A stretch of 64,000 nucleotides of DNA from Auanema rhodensis (lineage: Eukaryota > Nematoda > Chromadorea > Rhabditida > Rhabditidae): positions 2,728,001 through 2,792,000 of the forward strand of contig OZ059897.1 in assembly GCA_964057225.1 (NCBI GenBank). Reading direction: 5' to 3'. The translations under genes were made by a program, and so were the position numbers. Under the pieces are notes generated by a model. That model was not told the origin of the DNA, made no database searches, and worked only from the letters and a program-made list of their open reading frames with translations. Below, piece by piece: positions 1-9,789 of this stretch (its first letter is position 1; each line of letters begins with the position of its first letter).

Positions 1-316
1 TTGTCTTGAAAAAAGAAATCTAAAAACATCTACTTTTTGTGAAATTATTTAGAAATTTTTCGGGAAACTTTTTGTCAAAATGTTTTTGGAAGCAATGTTG
101 AGTGTACATGGGAACTCAACATACACTAATGCATTATTTTTCAAACGATCATAACTAAATTTTGTATAGAGCGTTTCTTAATGTAGTATAGTGCATTCGA
201 TGCGGATTTTTAAGCTGCGTTGATCTGTGTTATCAGATTTGCGCTAGCTTAAAAATGCTCCGAGATATCAACTTATATAAGTTCACACTTATATCCTCGA
301 TTTTCACCCTGAAGAA
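1..316 (+). repeat. Partial satellite unit at the left edge
   Basis: The window opens about 35 bp inside a unit, so this is the last 316 bp of it. It carries the diagnostic 'ataactaaattttg' (the usual form is 'ataactaatttttg') and 'aaactttttgtc'. Both also occur in the unit at 14352-14702, which marks the start of a long duplicated block. The array therefore continues beyond the left edge. Confidence 0.97.
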
Positions 317-1018
317 TCAATTTTTTCGTTGAATAACATTGTCCATCGTCTTTGCCTTGAAAAAAGAAATATAAAAACTCCTACTTTTTGTGAAATTATT
401 TAGAAATTTTTCGGGAAAATTTTTGTCAAAATGTTTTTGGAAGCAATGTTGAGTGTACATGGGAACTCAACATACACTAATGCATTATTTTTCAAACGAT
501 CATAACTAATTTTTGTATAGAGCGTTTCTCATTGTAGTATAGTGCATTCGATGCGGATTTTTAAGCTGCGTCGATCTGTGTTATCAGATTTGCGCTAGCT
601 TAAAAATGCTCCGAGATATCAACTTATATAAGTTCACACTTATATCCTCGATTTTCACCCTGAAGAATTAATTTTTTCGTTGAATAACATTGTCCATCGT
701 CTTCGCCTTGAAAAAAGGAATCTAAAAACATTCACTTTTTGTGAAATTATTCAGAAATTTTTCGGGAAAATTTTTGTCAAAATGTTTTTGGAAGCAATGT
801 TGAGTGTACATGGGAACTCAGCATACACTAATGCATTATTTTTCAAACGATCATAACTAATTTTTGTATAGAGCGTTTCTCAATGTAGTATAGTGCATTC
901 GATGAGGATTTTTAAGCTGCGTCGATCTGTGTTATCAGATTTGAGGTAGCTTAAAAATGCACCGAGATATCAACTGATATATGTTCACACTTATATCCTC
1001 AATTTTCACCCTGAAGAA

Positions 1019-1368
1019 ATGATTTTTTCGTTGAAAAACATTGTCCATCGTATTCGTCTTGAAAAAAAGAATCTAAAAACATCTACTTTTGTAAAATTAT
1101 TTAGAAATTTTTCGGGAAAATTTTTGTCAAAATGTTTTTGGAAGCAATGTTGAGTGCACATGGGAACTCAACATACACTAATGCATTATTTTTCAAACTA
1201 TCATAACTAATTTTTGTATAGAGCGTTTCTCAATGTCCTATAGTGCATTCGATGCGAATTTTTAAGCTGCGTTGATCTGTGTTATCTCATTTGAGTTAAC
1301 TTAAAAATGCACCGAGATATCAACTGATATAGGTTCACACTTATATCCTCGATTTTCACCCTGAAGAA
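1019..1368 (+). repeat. 350-bp unit, marker for the 'ttttgtaaaatta' deletion lineage
   Basis: This unit has a one-base deletion in the T tract and a nearby G-to-A change ('cttttgtaaaatta' in place of 'ctttttgtgaaatta'), together with 'tgtcctatag', 'caaactatcat' and 'tctcatttgag'. The same combination is found in the units at 5230-5579, 15405-15754 and 17159-17508. These four are clearly descendants of one event, spread by block duplication. 15405 and 17159 also share 'ctcagtgtcc', marking them as the most recent pair. Confidence 0.92.
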
Positions 1369-2310
1369 ATGATTTTTTCGTTGAAAAACATTGTCCATCG
1401 TCTTCGTCTTGAAAAAAGAAATCTAAAAACATCTACTTTTTGTGAAATTATTCAGAAATTTTTCGGGAAAATTTTTGTCAAAATGTTTTTGGAAGCAATG
1501 TTGAGTGTACATGGGAACTCAACATACACTAATGCATTATTTTTCAAACGATCATAACTAATTTTTGTATAGAGCGTTTCTTAATGTAGTATAGTGCATT
1601 CGATGCGGATTTTTAAGCTGCGTCGATCTGTGATATCAGATTTGAGTTAACTTAAAAATGCACCGAGATATCAACTGATATATGTTCTCACTTATATCCT
1701 CGATTTTCACCCTGAAGAAATGATTTTTTCGTTGAATAACATTGTCCATCGTCTTTGTCTTGAAAAAAGAAATCTAAAAACATCTACTTTTTGTGAAATT
1801 ATTTAGAAATTTTTCGGGAAACTTTTTGTCAAAATGTTTTTGGAAGCAATGTTGAGTGTACATGGGAACTCAACATACACTAATGCATTATTTTTCAAAC
1901 GATCATAACTAATTTTTGTATAGAGCGTTTCTCAATGTAGTATAGTGCATTCGATGCGGATTTTTAAGCTGCGTTGATCTGTGTTATCAGATTTGAGTTA
2001 GCTTAAAAATGCACCGAGATATCAACTGATATAGGTTCACACTTATATCCTCGATTTTCACCCTGAAGAATTAATTTTTTCGTTGAATAACATTGTCCAT
2101 CGTCTTTGCCTTGAAAAAAGAAATCTAAAAACATCTACTTTTCGTGAAATTATTTAGAAATTTTTCGGGAAAATTTTTGTCACAATGTTTTTGGAAGCAA
2201 TGTTAAGTGTACATGGGAACTCAACACACACTAATGCATTATTTTTCAAACGATCATAACTAATTTTTGTATTAAGCTTTTCTCAATGTAGTATAGTGCA
2301 GTCGATGCGG

Positions 2311-2361
2311 ATTTTTAAGCTGCGTCGATCTGTATTATCAGATTTGCGCTAGCTTAAAAAT
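2311..2361. repeat. Nested inverted repeat, 11-bp outer arms
   Basis: The outer arms are ATTTTTAAGCT (2311-2321) and AGCTTAAAAAT (2351-2361). In the gcgctagct family the stem continues past a one-base bulge (T2350) with GCG (2322-2324) pairing CGC (2347-2349). Inside lies a second inverted repeat, ATCTG (2328-2332) with CAGAT (2339-2343), around a 6-base loop. In units with 'gagttagct' the 11-bp arms are kept but the GCG/CGC extension is lost. In units with 'gagttaact' one arm base no longer pairs. In units with 'ctgtgatatcag' the loop becomes the palindrome TGATATCA. Confidence 0.88.
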
Positions 2362-2374
2362 GCTCCGAGATATC

Positions 2375-2388
2375 AACTTATATAAGTT
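2375..2388. repeat. 14-bp palindrome aacttatataagtt (family A end region)
   Basis: AACTTATATAAGTT is a perfect palindrome and contains TATATAAG, a match to the eukaryotic TATA-box consensus, readable on both strands. It is enclosed by a looser pair of arms, CGAGATAT (2366-2373) and ATATCCTCG (2396-2404), which pair with one bulged base. It occurs in units with gcgctagct and gctccgag. A sub-variant with 'gataacaac' and 'cttatttcc' (for example 38163-38195) loses the EcoRV site but keeps the palindrome. Confidence 0.85.
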
Positions 2389-2720
2389 CACACTTATATC
2401 CTCGATTTTCACCCTGAAGAATTGATTTTTTCGTTGAATAACATTGTCCATCGTCTTTGCCTTGAAAAAAGGAATCTAAAAACATTTACTTTTTGTGAAA
2501 TTATTCAGAAATTTTTCGGGAAAATTTTTGTCAAAATGTTTTTGGAAGCAATGTTGAGTGTACATGGGAACTCAACATACACTAATGCATTATTTTTCAA
2601 ACGATCATGACTAATTTTTGTATGGAGCGTTTCTCAATGTAGTATAGTGCATTCGATGCGGATTTTTAAGCTGCGTTGATCTGTGTTATCAGATTTGAGT
2701 TAGCTTAAAAATGCACCGAG

Positions 2721-2734
2721 ATATCAGCTGATAT
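2721..2734. repeat. 14-bp palindrome atatcagctgatat (family B end region)
   Basis: At the equivalent place in the other family the sequence is ATATCAGCTGATAT here, a perfect 14-bp palindrome. In most family B units it is ATATCAACTGATAT, which keeps 6-bp arms around a two-base centre. Its centre is shifted by a few bases from that of the family A palindrome. It is linked to 'gcaccgag' and to gagttagct, gagttaact or gaggtagct upstream. Confidence 0.85.
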
Positions 2735-2815
2735 ATGTTCACACATATATCCTCGATTTTCACCCTGAAGAAATGATTTTTTCGTTGAATAACATTGTCC
2801 ATCGTCTTCGTCTTG

Positions 2816-2894
2816 AAAAAAGGAATCTAAAAACATCTACTTTTTGTGAAATTATTCAGAAATTTTTCGGGAAAATTTTTGTCAAAATGTTTTT
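2816..2894. repeat. Cluster of spaced A/T tracts
   Basis: Seven homopolymeric or AnTn tracts lie close together in this unit, centred near 2818, 2831, 2843, 2863, 2876, 2885 and 2892. Several spacings are near 10-12 bp or twice that, close to one helical turn. Phased A-tracts are known to curve DNA and are common in satellites; curvature here is an inference from spacing only. The cluster is kept in all units, and the tracts also host most of the single-base deletions in the array. Confidence 0.55.
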
Positions 2895-2901
2895 GGAAGC
2901 A

Positions 2902-2929
2902 ATGTTGAGTGTACATGGGAACTCAACAT
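2902..2929. repeat. 9-bp inverted repeat with 10-base loop (one per unit)
   Basis: The left arm ATGTTGAGT (2902-2910) is the exact reverse complement of the right arm ACTCAACAT (2921-2929), separated by gtacatggga. The same element occurs in most units. One family changes the left arm to ATGTTAAGT and the right arm to ACTCAACAC. Those two changes each break a pair rather than compensate, so pairing is not being preserved in that family. Another variant has ACTCAGCAT in the right arm. The element could form a cruciform in DNA or a hairpin in a transcript; neither is shown. Confidence 0.9.
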
Positions 2930-2933
2930 ACAC

Positions 2934-2943
2934 TAATGCATTA
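2934..2943. repeat. 10-bp perfect palindrome taatgcatta (one per unit)
   Basis: TAATGCATTA reads the same on both strands and contains an NsiI site (ATGCAT). It sits four bases after the 9-bp inverted repeat and is present in almost every unit; one exception is near 57340, where it reads 'taatgcattc'. It is among the least variable stretches I could follow across units. Confidence 0.88.
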
Positions 2944-4710
2944 TTTTTCAAACGATCATAACTAATTTTTGTATAGAGCGTTTCTCAATGTAGTATAGTG
3001 CATTCGATGCGGATTTTTAAGCTGCGTTGATCTGTGTTATCAGATTTGAGTTAACTTAAAAATGCACCGAGATATCAACTGATATATGTTCACACTTATA
3101 TCCTCGATTTTCACCCTGAAGAAATGATTTTTTCGTTGAATAACATTGTCCATCGTCTTTGCCTTGAAAAAAGAAATCTAAAAACATCTACTTTTTGTGA
3201 AATTATTTAGAAATTTTTCGGGAAACTTTTTGTCAAAATGTTTTTGGAAGCAATGTTGAGTGTACATGGGAACTCAACATACACTAATGCATTATTTTTC
3301 AAACGATCATAACTAATTTTTGTATAGAGCGTTTCTCAATGTAGTATAGTGCATTCGATGCGGATTTTTAAGCTGCGTTGATCTGTGTTATCAGATTTGA
3401 GTTAGCTTAAAAATGCACCGAGATATCAACTGATATAGGTTCACACTTATATCCTCGATTTTCACCCTGAAGAATTAATTTTTTCGTTGAATAACATTGT
3501 CCATCGTCTTTGCCTTGAAAAAAGGAATCTAAAAACATTTACTTTTTGTGAAATTATTCAGAAATTTTTCGGGAAAATTTTTGTCAAAATGTTTTTGGAA
3601 GCAATGTTGAGTGTACATGGGAACTCAACATACACTAATGCATTATTTTTCAAACGATCATAACTAATTTTTGTATAGAGCGTTTCTCAATGTAGTATAG
3701 TGCATTCGATGCGGATTTTTAAGCTGCGTCGATCTGTGTTATCAGATTTGAGTTAGCTTAAAAATGCACCGAGATATCAACTGATATAGGTTCACACTTA
3801 TATCCTCGATTTTCACCCTGAAGAAATGATTTTTTCGTTGAATAACATTGTCCATCGTCTTCGTCTTGAAAAAAAAAATCTAAAAACATCTACTTTTTGT
3901 GAAATTATTCAGAAATTTTTCGGGAAAATTTTTGTCAAAATGTTTTTGGAAGCAATGTTGAGTGTACATGGGAACTCAACATACACTAATGCATTATTTT
4001 TCAAACGATCATAACTAATTTTTGTATAGAGCGTTTCTCAATGTAGTATAGTGCATTCGATGCGGATTTTTAAGCTGCGTCGATCTGTGTTATCAGATTT
4101 GAGTTAGCTTAAAAATGCACCGAGATATCAACTGATATAGGTTCACACTTATATCCTCGATTTTCACCCTGAAGAATTAATTTTTTCGTTGAATAACATT
4201 GTCCATCGTCTTTGCCTTGAAAAAAGAAATCTAAAAACATCTACTTTTCGTGAAATTATTTAGAAATTTTTCGGGAAAATTTTTGTCACAATGTTTTTGG
4301 AAGCAATGTTAAGTGTACATGGGAACTCAACACACACTAATGCATTATTTTTCAAACGATCATAACTAATTTTTGTATTAAGCTTTTCTCAATGTAGTAT
4401 AGTGCAGTCGATGCGGATTTTTAAGCTGCGTCGATCTGTATTATCAGATTTGCGCTAGCTTAAAAATGCTCCGAGATATCAACTTATATAAGTTCACACT
4501 TATATCCTCGATTTTCACCCTGAAGAATTGATTTTTTCGTTGAATAACATTGTCCATCGTCTTTGCCTTGAAAAAAGGAATCTAAAAACATTTACTTTTT
4601 GTGAAATTATTCAGAAATTTTTCGGGAAAATTTTTGTCAAAATGTTTTTGGAAGCAATGTTGAGTGTACATGGGAACTCAACATACACTAATGCATTATT
4701 TTTCAAACGA

Positions 4711-7700
4711 TCATAACTAATTTTTGTATAGAGCGTTTCTCATTGTAGTATAGTGCATTCGATGCGGATTTTTAAGCTGCGTCGATCTGTGTTATCAGAT
4801 TTGCGCTAGCTTAAAAATGCTCCGAGATATCAACTTATATAAGTTCACACTTATATCCTCGATTTTCACCCTGAAGAATTAATTTTTTCGTTGAATAACA
4901 TTGTCCATCGTCTTCGCCTTGAAAAAAGGAATCTAAAAACATTCACTTTTTGTGAAATTATTCAGAAATTTTTCGGGAAAATTTTTGTCAAAATGTTTTT
5001 GGAAGCAATGTTGAGTGTACATGGGAACTCAGCATACACTAATGCATTATTTTTCAAACGATCATAACTAATTTTTGTATAGAGCGTTTCTCAATGTAGT
5101 ATAGTGCATTCGATGAGGATTTTTAAGCTGCGTCGATCTGTGTTATCAGATTTGAGGTAGCTTAAAAATGCACCGAGATATCAACTGATATATGTTCACA
5201 CTTATATCCTCAATTTTCACCCTGAAGAAATGATTTTTTCGTTGAAAAACATTGTCCATCGTATTCGTCTTGAAAAAAAGAATCTAAAAACATCTACTTT
5301 TGTAAAATTATTTAGAATTTTTTCGGGAAAATTTTTGTCAAAATGTTTTTGGAAGCAATGTTGAGTGCACATGGGAACTCAACATACACTAATGCATTAT
5401 TTTTCAAACTATCATAACTAATTTTTGTATAGAGCGTTTCTCAATGTCCTATAGTGCATTCGATGCGAATTTTTAAGCTGCGTTGATCTGTGTTATCTCA
5501 TTTGAGTTAACTTAAAAATGCACCGAGATATCAACTGATATAGGTTCACACTTATATCCTCGATTTTCACCCTGAAGAAATGATTTTTTCGTTGAAAAAC
5601 ATTGTCCATCGTCTTCGTCTTGAAAAAAGAAATCTAAAAACATCTACTTTTTGTGAAATTATTCAGAAATTTTTCGGGAAAATTTTTGTCAAAATGTTTT
5701 TGGAAGCAATGTTGAGTGTACATGGGAACTCAACATACACTAATGCATTATTTTTCAAACGATCATGACTAATTTTTGTATGGAGCGTTTCTCAATGTAG
5801 TATAGTGCATTCGATGCGGATTTTTAAGCTGCGTTGATCTGTGTTATCAGATTTGAGTTAGCTTAAAAATGCACCGAGATATCAGCTGATATATGTTCAC
5901 ACTTATATCCTCGATTTTCACCCTGAAGAAATGATTTTTTCGTTGAATAACATTGTCCATCGTCTTTGTCTTGAAAAAAGGAATCTAAAAACATCTACTT
6001 TTTGTGAAATTATTCAGAAATTTTTCGGGAAAATTTTTGTCAAAATGTTTTTGGAAGCAATGTTGAGTGTACATGGGAACTCAACATACACTAATGCATT
6101 ATTTTTCAAACGATCATAACTAATTTTTGTATAGAGCGTTTCTTAATGTAGTATAGTGCATTCGATGCGGATTTTTAAGCTGCGTCGATCTGTGATATCA
6201 GATTTGAGTTAACTTAAAAATGCACCGAGATATCAACTGATATATGTTCTCACTTATATCCTCGATTTTCACCCTGAAGAAATGATTTTTTCGTTGAATA
6301 ACATTGTCCATCGTCTTTGTCTTGAAAAAAGAAATCTAAAAACATCTACTTTTTGTGAAATTATTTAGAAATTTTTCGGGAAACTTTTTGTCAAAATGTT
6401 TTTGGAAGCAATGTTGAGTGTACATGGGAACTCAACATACACTAATGCATTATTTTTCAAACGATCATAACTAATTTTTGTATAGAGCGTTTCTCAATGT
6501 AGTATAGTGCATTCGATGCGGATTTTTAAGCTGCGTTGATCTGTGTTATCAGATTTGAGTTAGCTTAAAAATGCACCGAGATATCAACTGATATAGGTTC
6601 ACACTTATATCCTCGATTTTCACCCTGAAGAATTAATTTTTTCGTTGAATAACATTGTCCATCGTCTTTGCCTTGAAAAAAGAAATCTAAAAACATCTAC
6701 TTTTCGTGAAATTATTTAGAAATTTTTCGGGAAAATTTTTGTCACAATGTTTTTGGAAGCAATGTTAAGTGTACATGGGAACTCAACACACACTAATGCA
6801 TTATTTTTCAAACGATCATAACTAATTTTTGTATTAAGCTTTTCTCAATGTAGTATAGTGCAGTCGATGCGGATTTTTAAGCTGCGTCGATCTGTATTAT
6901 CAGATTTGCGCTAGCTTAAAAATGCTCCGAGATATCAACTTATATAAGTTCACACTTATATCCTCGATTTTCACCCTGAAGAATTGATTTTTTCGTTGAA
7001 TAACATTGTCCATCGTCTTTGCCTTGAAAAAAGGAATCTAAAAACATTTACTTTTTGTGAAATTATTCAGAAATTTTTCGGGAAAATTTTTGTCAAAATG
7101 TTTTTGGAAGCAATGTTGAGTGTACATGGGAACTCAACATACACTAATGCATTATTTTTCAAACGATCATGACTAATTTTTGTATGGAGCGTTTCTCAAT
7201 GTAGTATAGTGCATTCGATGCGGATTTTTAAGCTGCGTTGATCTGTGTTATCAGATTTGAGTTAGCTTAAAAATGCACCGAGATATCAGCTGATATATGT
7301 TCACACTTATATCCTCGATTTTCACCCTGAAGAAATGATTTTTTCGTTGAATAACATTGTCCATCGTCTTCGTCTTGAAAAAAGGAATCTAAAAACATCT
7401 ACTTTTTGTGAAATTATTCAGAAATTTTTCGGGAAAATTTTTGTCAAAATGTTTTTGGAAGCAATGTTGAGTGTACATGGGAACTCAACATACACTAATG
7501 CATTATTTTTCAAACGATCATAACTAATTTTTGTATAGAGCGTTTCTCAATGTAGTATAGTGCATTCGATGCGGATTTTTAAGCTGCGTTGATCTGTGTT
7601 ATCAGATTTGAGTTAACTTAAAAATGCACCGAGATATCAACTGATATATGTTCACACTTATATCCTCGATTTTCACCCTGAAGAAATGATTTTTTCGTTG

Positions 7701-8631
7701 AATAACATTGTCCATCGTCTTTGCCTTGAAAAAAGAAATCTAAAAACATCTACTTTTTGTGAAATTATTTAGAAATTTTTCGGGAAACTTTTTGTCAAAA
7801 TGTTTTTGGAAGCAATGTTGAGTGTACATGGGAACTCAACATACACTAATGCATTATTTTTCAAACGATCATAACTAATTTTTGTATAGAGCGTTTCTCA
7901 ATGTAGTATAGTGCATTCGATGCGGATTTTTAAGCTGCGTTGATCTGTGTTATCAGATTTGAGTTAGCTTAAAAATGCACCGAGATATCAACTGATATAG
8001 GTTCACACTTATATCCTCGATTTTCACCCTGAAGAATTAATTTTTTCGTTGAATAACATTGTCCATCGTCTTTGCCTTGAAAAAAGGAATCTAAAAACAT
8101 TTACTTTTTGTGAAATTATTCAGAAATTTTTCGGGAAAATTTTTGTCAAAATGTTTTTGGAAGCAATGTTGAGTGTACATGGGAACTCAACATACACTAA
8201 TGCATTATTTTTCAAACGATCATAACTAATTTTTGTATAGAGCGTTTCTCAATGTAGTATAGTGCATTCGATGCGGATTTTTAAGCTGCGTCGATCTGTG
8301 TTATCAGATTTGAGTTAGCTTAAAAATGCACCGAGATATCAACTGATATAGGTTCACACTTATATCCTCGATTTTCACCCTGAAGAAATGATTTTTTCGT
8401 TGAATAACATTGTCCATCGTCTTCGTCTTGAAAAAAAAAATCTAAAAACTTCTACTTTTTGTGAAATTATTCAGAAATTTTTCGGGAAAATTTTTGTCAA
8501 AATGTTTTTGGAAGCAATGTTGAGTGTACATGGGAACTCAACATACACTAATGCATTATTTTCAAACGATCATAACTAATTTTTGTATAGAGCGTTTCTC
8601 AATGTAGTATAGTGCATTCGATGCGGATTTT
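4711..8631 (+). repeat. Duplicated block D2, copy 2 with one extra unit
   Basis: It repeats the order of units seen at 500-4070 with one additional unit in the 5580-6281 stretch. Here 5580-5930 is followed by 'catgactaatttttgtatgg' and then a second unit carrying 'gtatagagcgtttcttaatg'. In copy 1 the unit at 1369 goes straight to the latter form. This is the signature of unequal exchange between neighbours. Confidence 0.85.
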
Positions 8632-8737
8632 TAAGCTGCGTTGATCTGTGTTATCAGATTTGAGTTAACTTAAAAATGCACCGAGATATCAACTGATATA
8701 TGTTCACACTTATATCCTCGATTTTCACCCTGAAGAA
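8388..8737 (+). repeat. 350-bp unit with a private T deletion
   Basis: One T is missing near 8560 ('gcattattttcaaac' against 'gcattatttttcaaac'), and position 8450 is T where the duplicate copy at 20317 has A. Neither change is seen in that copy, so both arose after the block duplication or were lost from the other copy. Confidence 0.9.
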
Positions 8738-9439
8738 ATGATTTTTTCGTTGAATAACATTGTCCATCGTCTTTGCCTTGAAAAAAGAAATCTAAAAACT
8801 CCTACTTTTTGTGAAATTATTTAGAAATTTTTCGGGAAAATTTTTGTCAAAATGTTTTTGGAAGCAATGTTGAGTGTACATGGGAACTCAACATACACTA
8901 ATGCATTATTTTTCAAACGATCATAACTAATTTTTGTATAGAGCGTTTCTTAATGTAGTATAGTGCATTCGATGCGGATTTTTAAGCTGCGTTGATCTGT
9001 GTTATCAGATTTGCGCTAGCTTAAAAATGCTCCGAGATATCAACTTATATAAGTTCACACTTATATCCTCGATTTTCACCCTGAAGAATTAATTTTTTCG
9101 TTGAATAACATTGTCCATCGTCTTTGCCTTGAAAAAAGAAATCTAAAAACATCTACTTTTTGTGAAATTATTTAGAAATTTTTCGGGAAAATTTTTGTCA
9201 CAATGTTTTTGGAAGCAATGTTAAGTGTACATGGGAACTCAACACACACTAATGCATTATTTTTCAAACGATCATAACTAATTTTTGTATTAAGCTTTTC
9301 TCAATGTAGTATAGTGCAGTCGATGCGGATTTTTAAGCTGCGTCGATCTGTGTTATCAGATTTGCGCTAGCTTAAAAATGCTCCGAGATATCAACTTATA
9401 TAAGTTCACACTTATATCCTCGATTTTAACCCTGAAGAA

Positions 9440-9789
9440 TTAATTTTTTCGTTGAATAACATTGTCCATCGTCTTTGCCTTGAAAAGGGAATCTAAAAAC
9501 ATTTACTTTTTGTGAAATTATTCAGAAATTTTTCGGGAAAATTTTTGTCAAAATGTTTTTGGAAGCAATGTTGAGTGTACATGGGAACTCAACATACACT
9601 AATGCATTATTTTTCAAACGATCATAACTAATTTTTGTATAGAGCGTTCCTTAATGTAGTATAGTGCATTCGATGCGGATTTTTAAGCTGCGTTGATCTG
9701 TGTTATCAGATTTGCGCTAGCTTAAAAATGCTCCGAGATATCAACTTATATAAGTTCACACTTATATCCTCGATTTTCACCCTGAAGAA
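9440..9789 (+). repeat. 350-bp unit, marker for the 'gaaaaggga' deletion lineage
   Basis: The usual 'gaaaaaaggaatc' is shortened by one base to 'gaaaagggaatc'. The same form occurs at 11545-11894, 21370-21719 and 23475-23824. All four also carry the upstream 'cgattttaaccctg' and the downstream 'gagcgttccttaatg'. The related unit at 49448-49798 has the 'gttcc' change but the full-length A tract, so it resembles the state before the deletion. Confidence 0.92.

Larger units (their letters stand above)
1..1570 (+). repeat. Duplicated block D1, copy 1 (matches 14387-15956)
   Basis: The first 1.57 kb of the window matches 14387-15956 at a constant offset of 14,386 bp. Shared rare markers include 'ataactaaattttg', 'gaaatata', 'cattcac' with 'ctcagcatac', 'gatgaggattt' and the 350-bp 'ttttgtaaaatta' unit. 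Differences noted include 'tataaaaac' against 'tatacaaac' and 'tctcaatgtcc' against 'tctcagtgtcc'. The match ends near 1571, where one copy reads 'gtatagag' and the other 'gtatggag'. Confidence 0.88.
2071..2421 (+). repeat. Representative 351-bp unit (gcgctagct / HindIII family)
   Basis: Reference for the second main family. It carries the linked variants 'gtcacaatg', 'gttaagtg', 'caacacacac', 'gtattaagctttt' (which creates a HindIII site, AAGCTT), 'gcagtcgatg', 'gcgctagct' (an NheI site, GCTAGC), 'gctccgag' and 'cttatataag'. A later unit of this type (from 25931) differs from the unit at 2773 at about 19 positions by my count. This set of variants recurs together in many units, for example those starting near 4177, 6633, 9089, 11194, 19615, 25931, 30143, 34355, 41375, 49097 and 60680, though recombined forms with only half the set also occur. 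Confidence 0.9.
2773..3123 (+). repeat. Representative 351-bp unit (gagttaact family)
   Basis: Chosen as a reference unit for site numbering (base 1 = 2773). In order it contains: an A/T-tract-rich third (roughly 2777-2894); a 9-bp inverted repeat with a 10-base loop (2902-2929); the palindrome taatgcatta (2934-2943); a 'cgatcataactaatttttg' segment; the left arm of an 11-bp inverted repeat (3013-3023) and its imperfect right arm (3053-3063); and the end region with an EcoRV-type GATATC. Main variable sites by offset are 1-3 (atg/tta/ttg), 15, 18, 28, 34, 37, 39, 51, 63-65, 85, 103, 113, 135, 140, 154, 157, 203-204, 208, 214, 216, 220, 231, 240 and 256, plus the family-specific end. Base counts over 2761-3111 are C 53 and G 58. 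Confidence 0.95.
500..4070 (+). repeat. Duplicated block D2, copy 1 (matches 4711-8631)
   Basis: Unit by unit, 668, 1019 and 1369 correspond to 4879, 5230 and 5580 (offset 4,211), and 1720 through 3826 correspond to 6282 through 8388 (offset 4,562). The change of offset is exactly one unit, so copy 2 holds one extra unit in the 5580-6281 region (or copy 1 has lost one). The boundaries are approximate because flanking units are themselves similar. Confidence 0.85.

Noticed and set aside
1369-1557. A 62-codon open frame on the + strand recurring in 26 units
   Set aside because: It is a by-product of the repeat. Most units break it with tag at codon 29 (ttcag against tttag) or lack the start; four of the 26 begin with ttg. 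It is not preserved preferentially, shows no promoter context, and exists only in the families that happen to keep it open.
2777-2800. Possible CENP-B box (pattern nTTCGnnnnAnnCGGGn)
   Set aside because: Segments beginning TTCG with the central A exist (ttcgttgaa and ttcgggaaa), but neither is followed by CGGG at the right spacing, on either strand. No CENP-B box is supported.
2773-3123. 351 bp as an ancestral dimer of two units of about 175 bp
   Set aside because: Comparing the two halves by eye gave only short A/T-rich matches (such as tttttc and ataac), no more than expected for this composition. A proper self-alignment would be needed to revive the idea.
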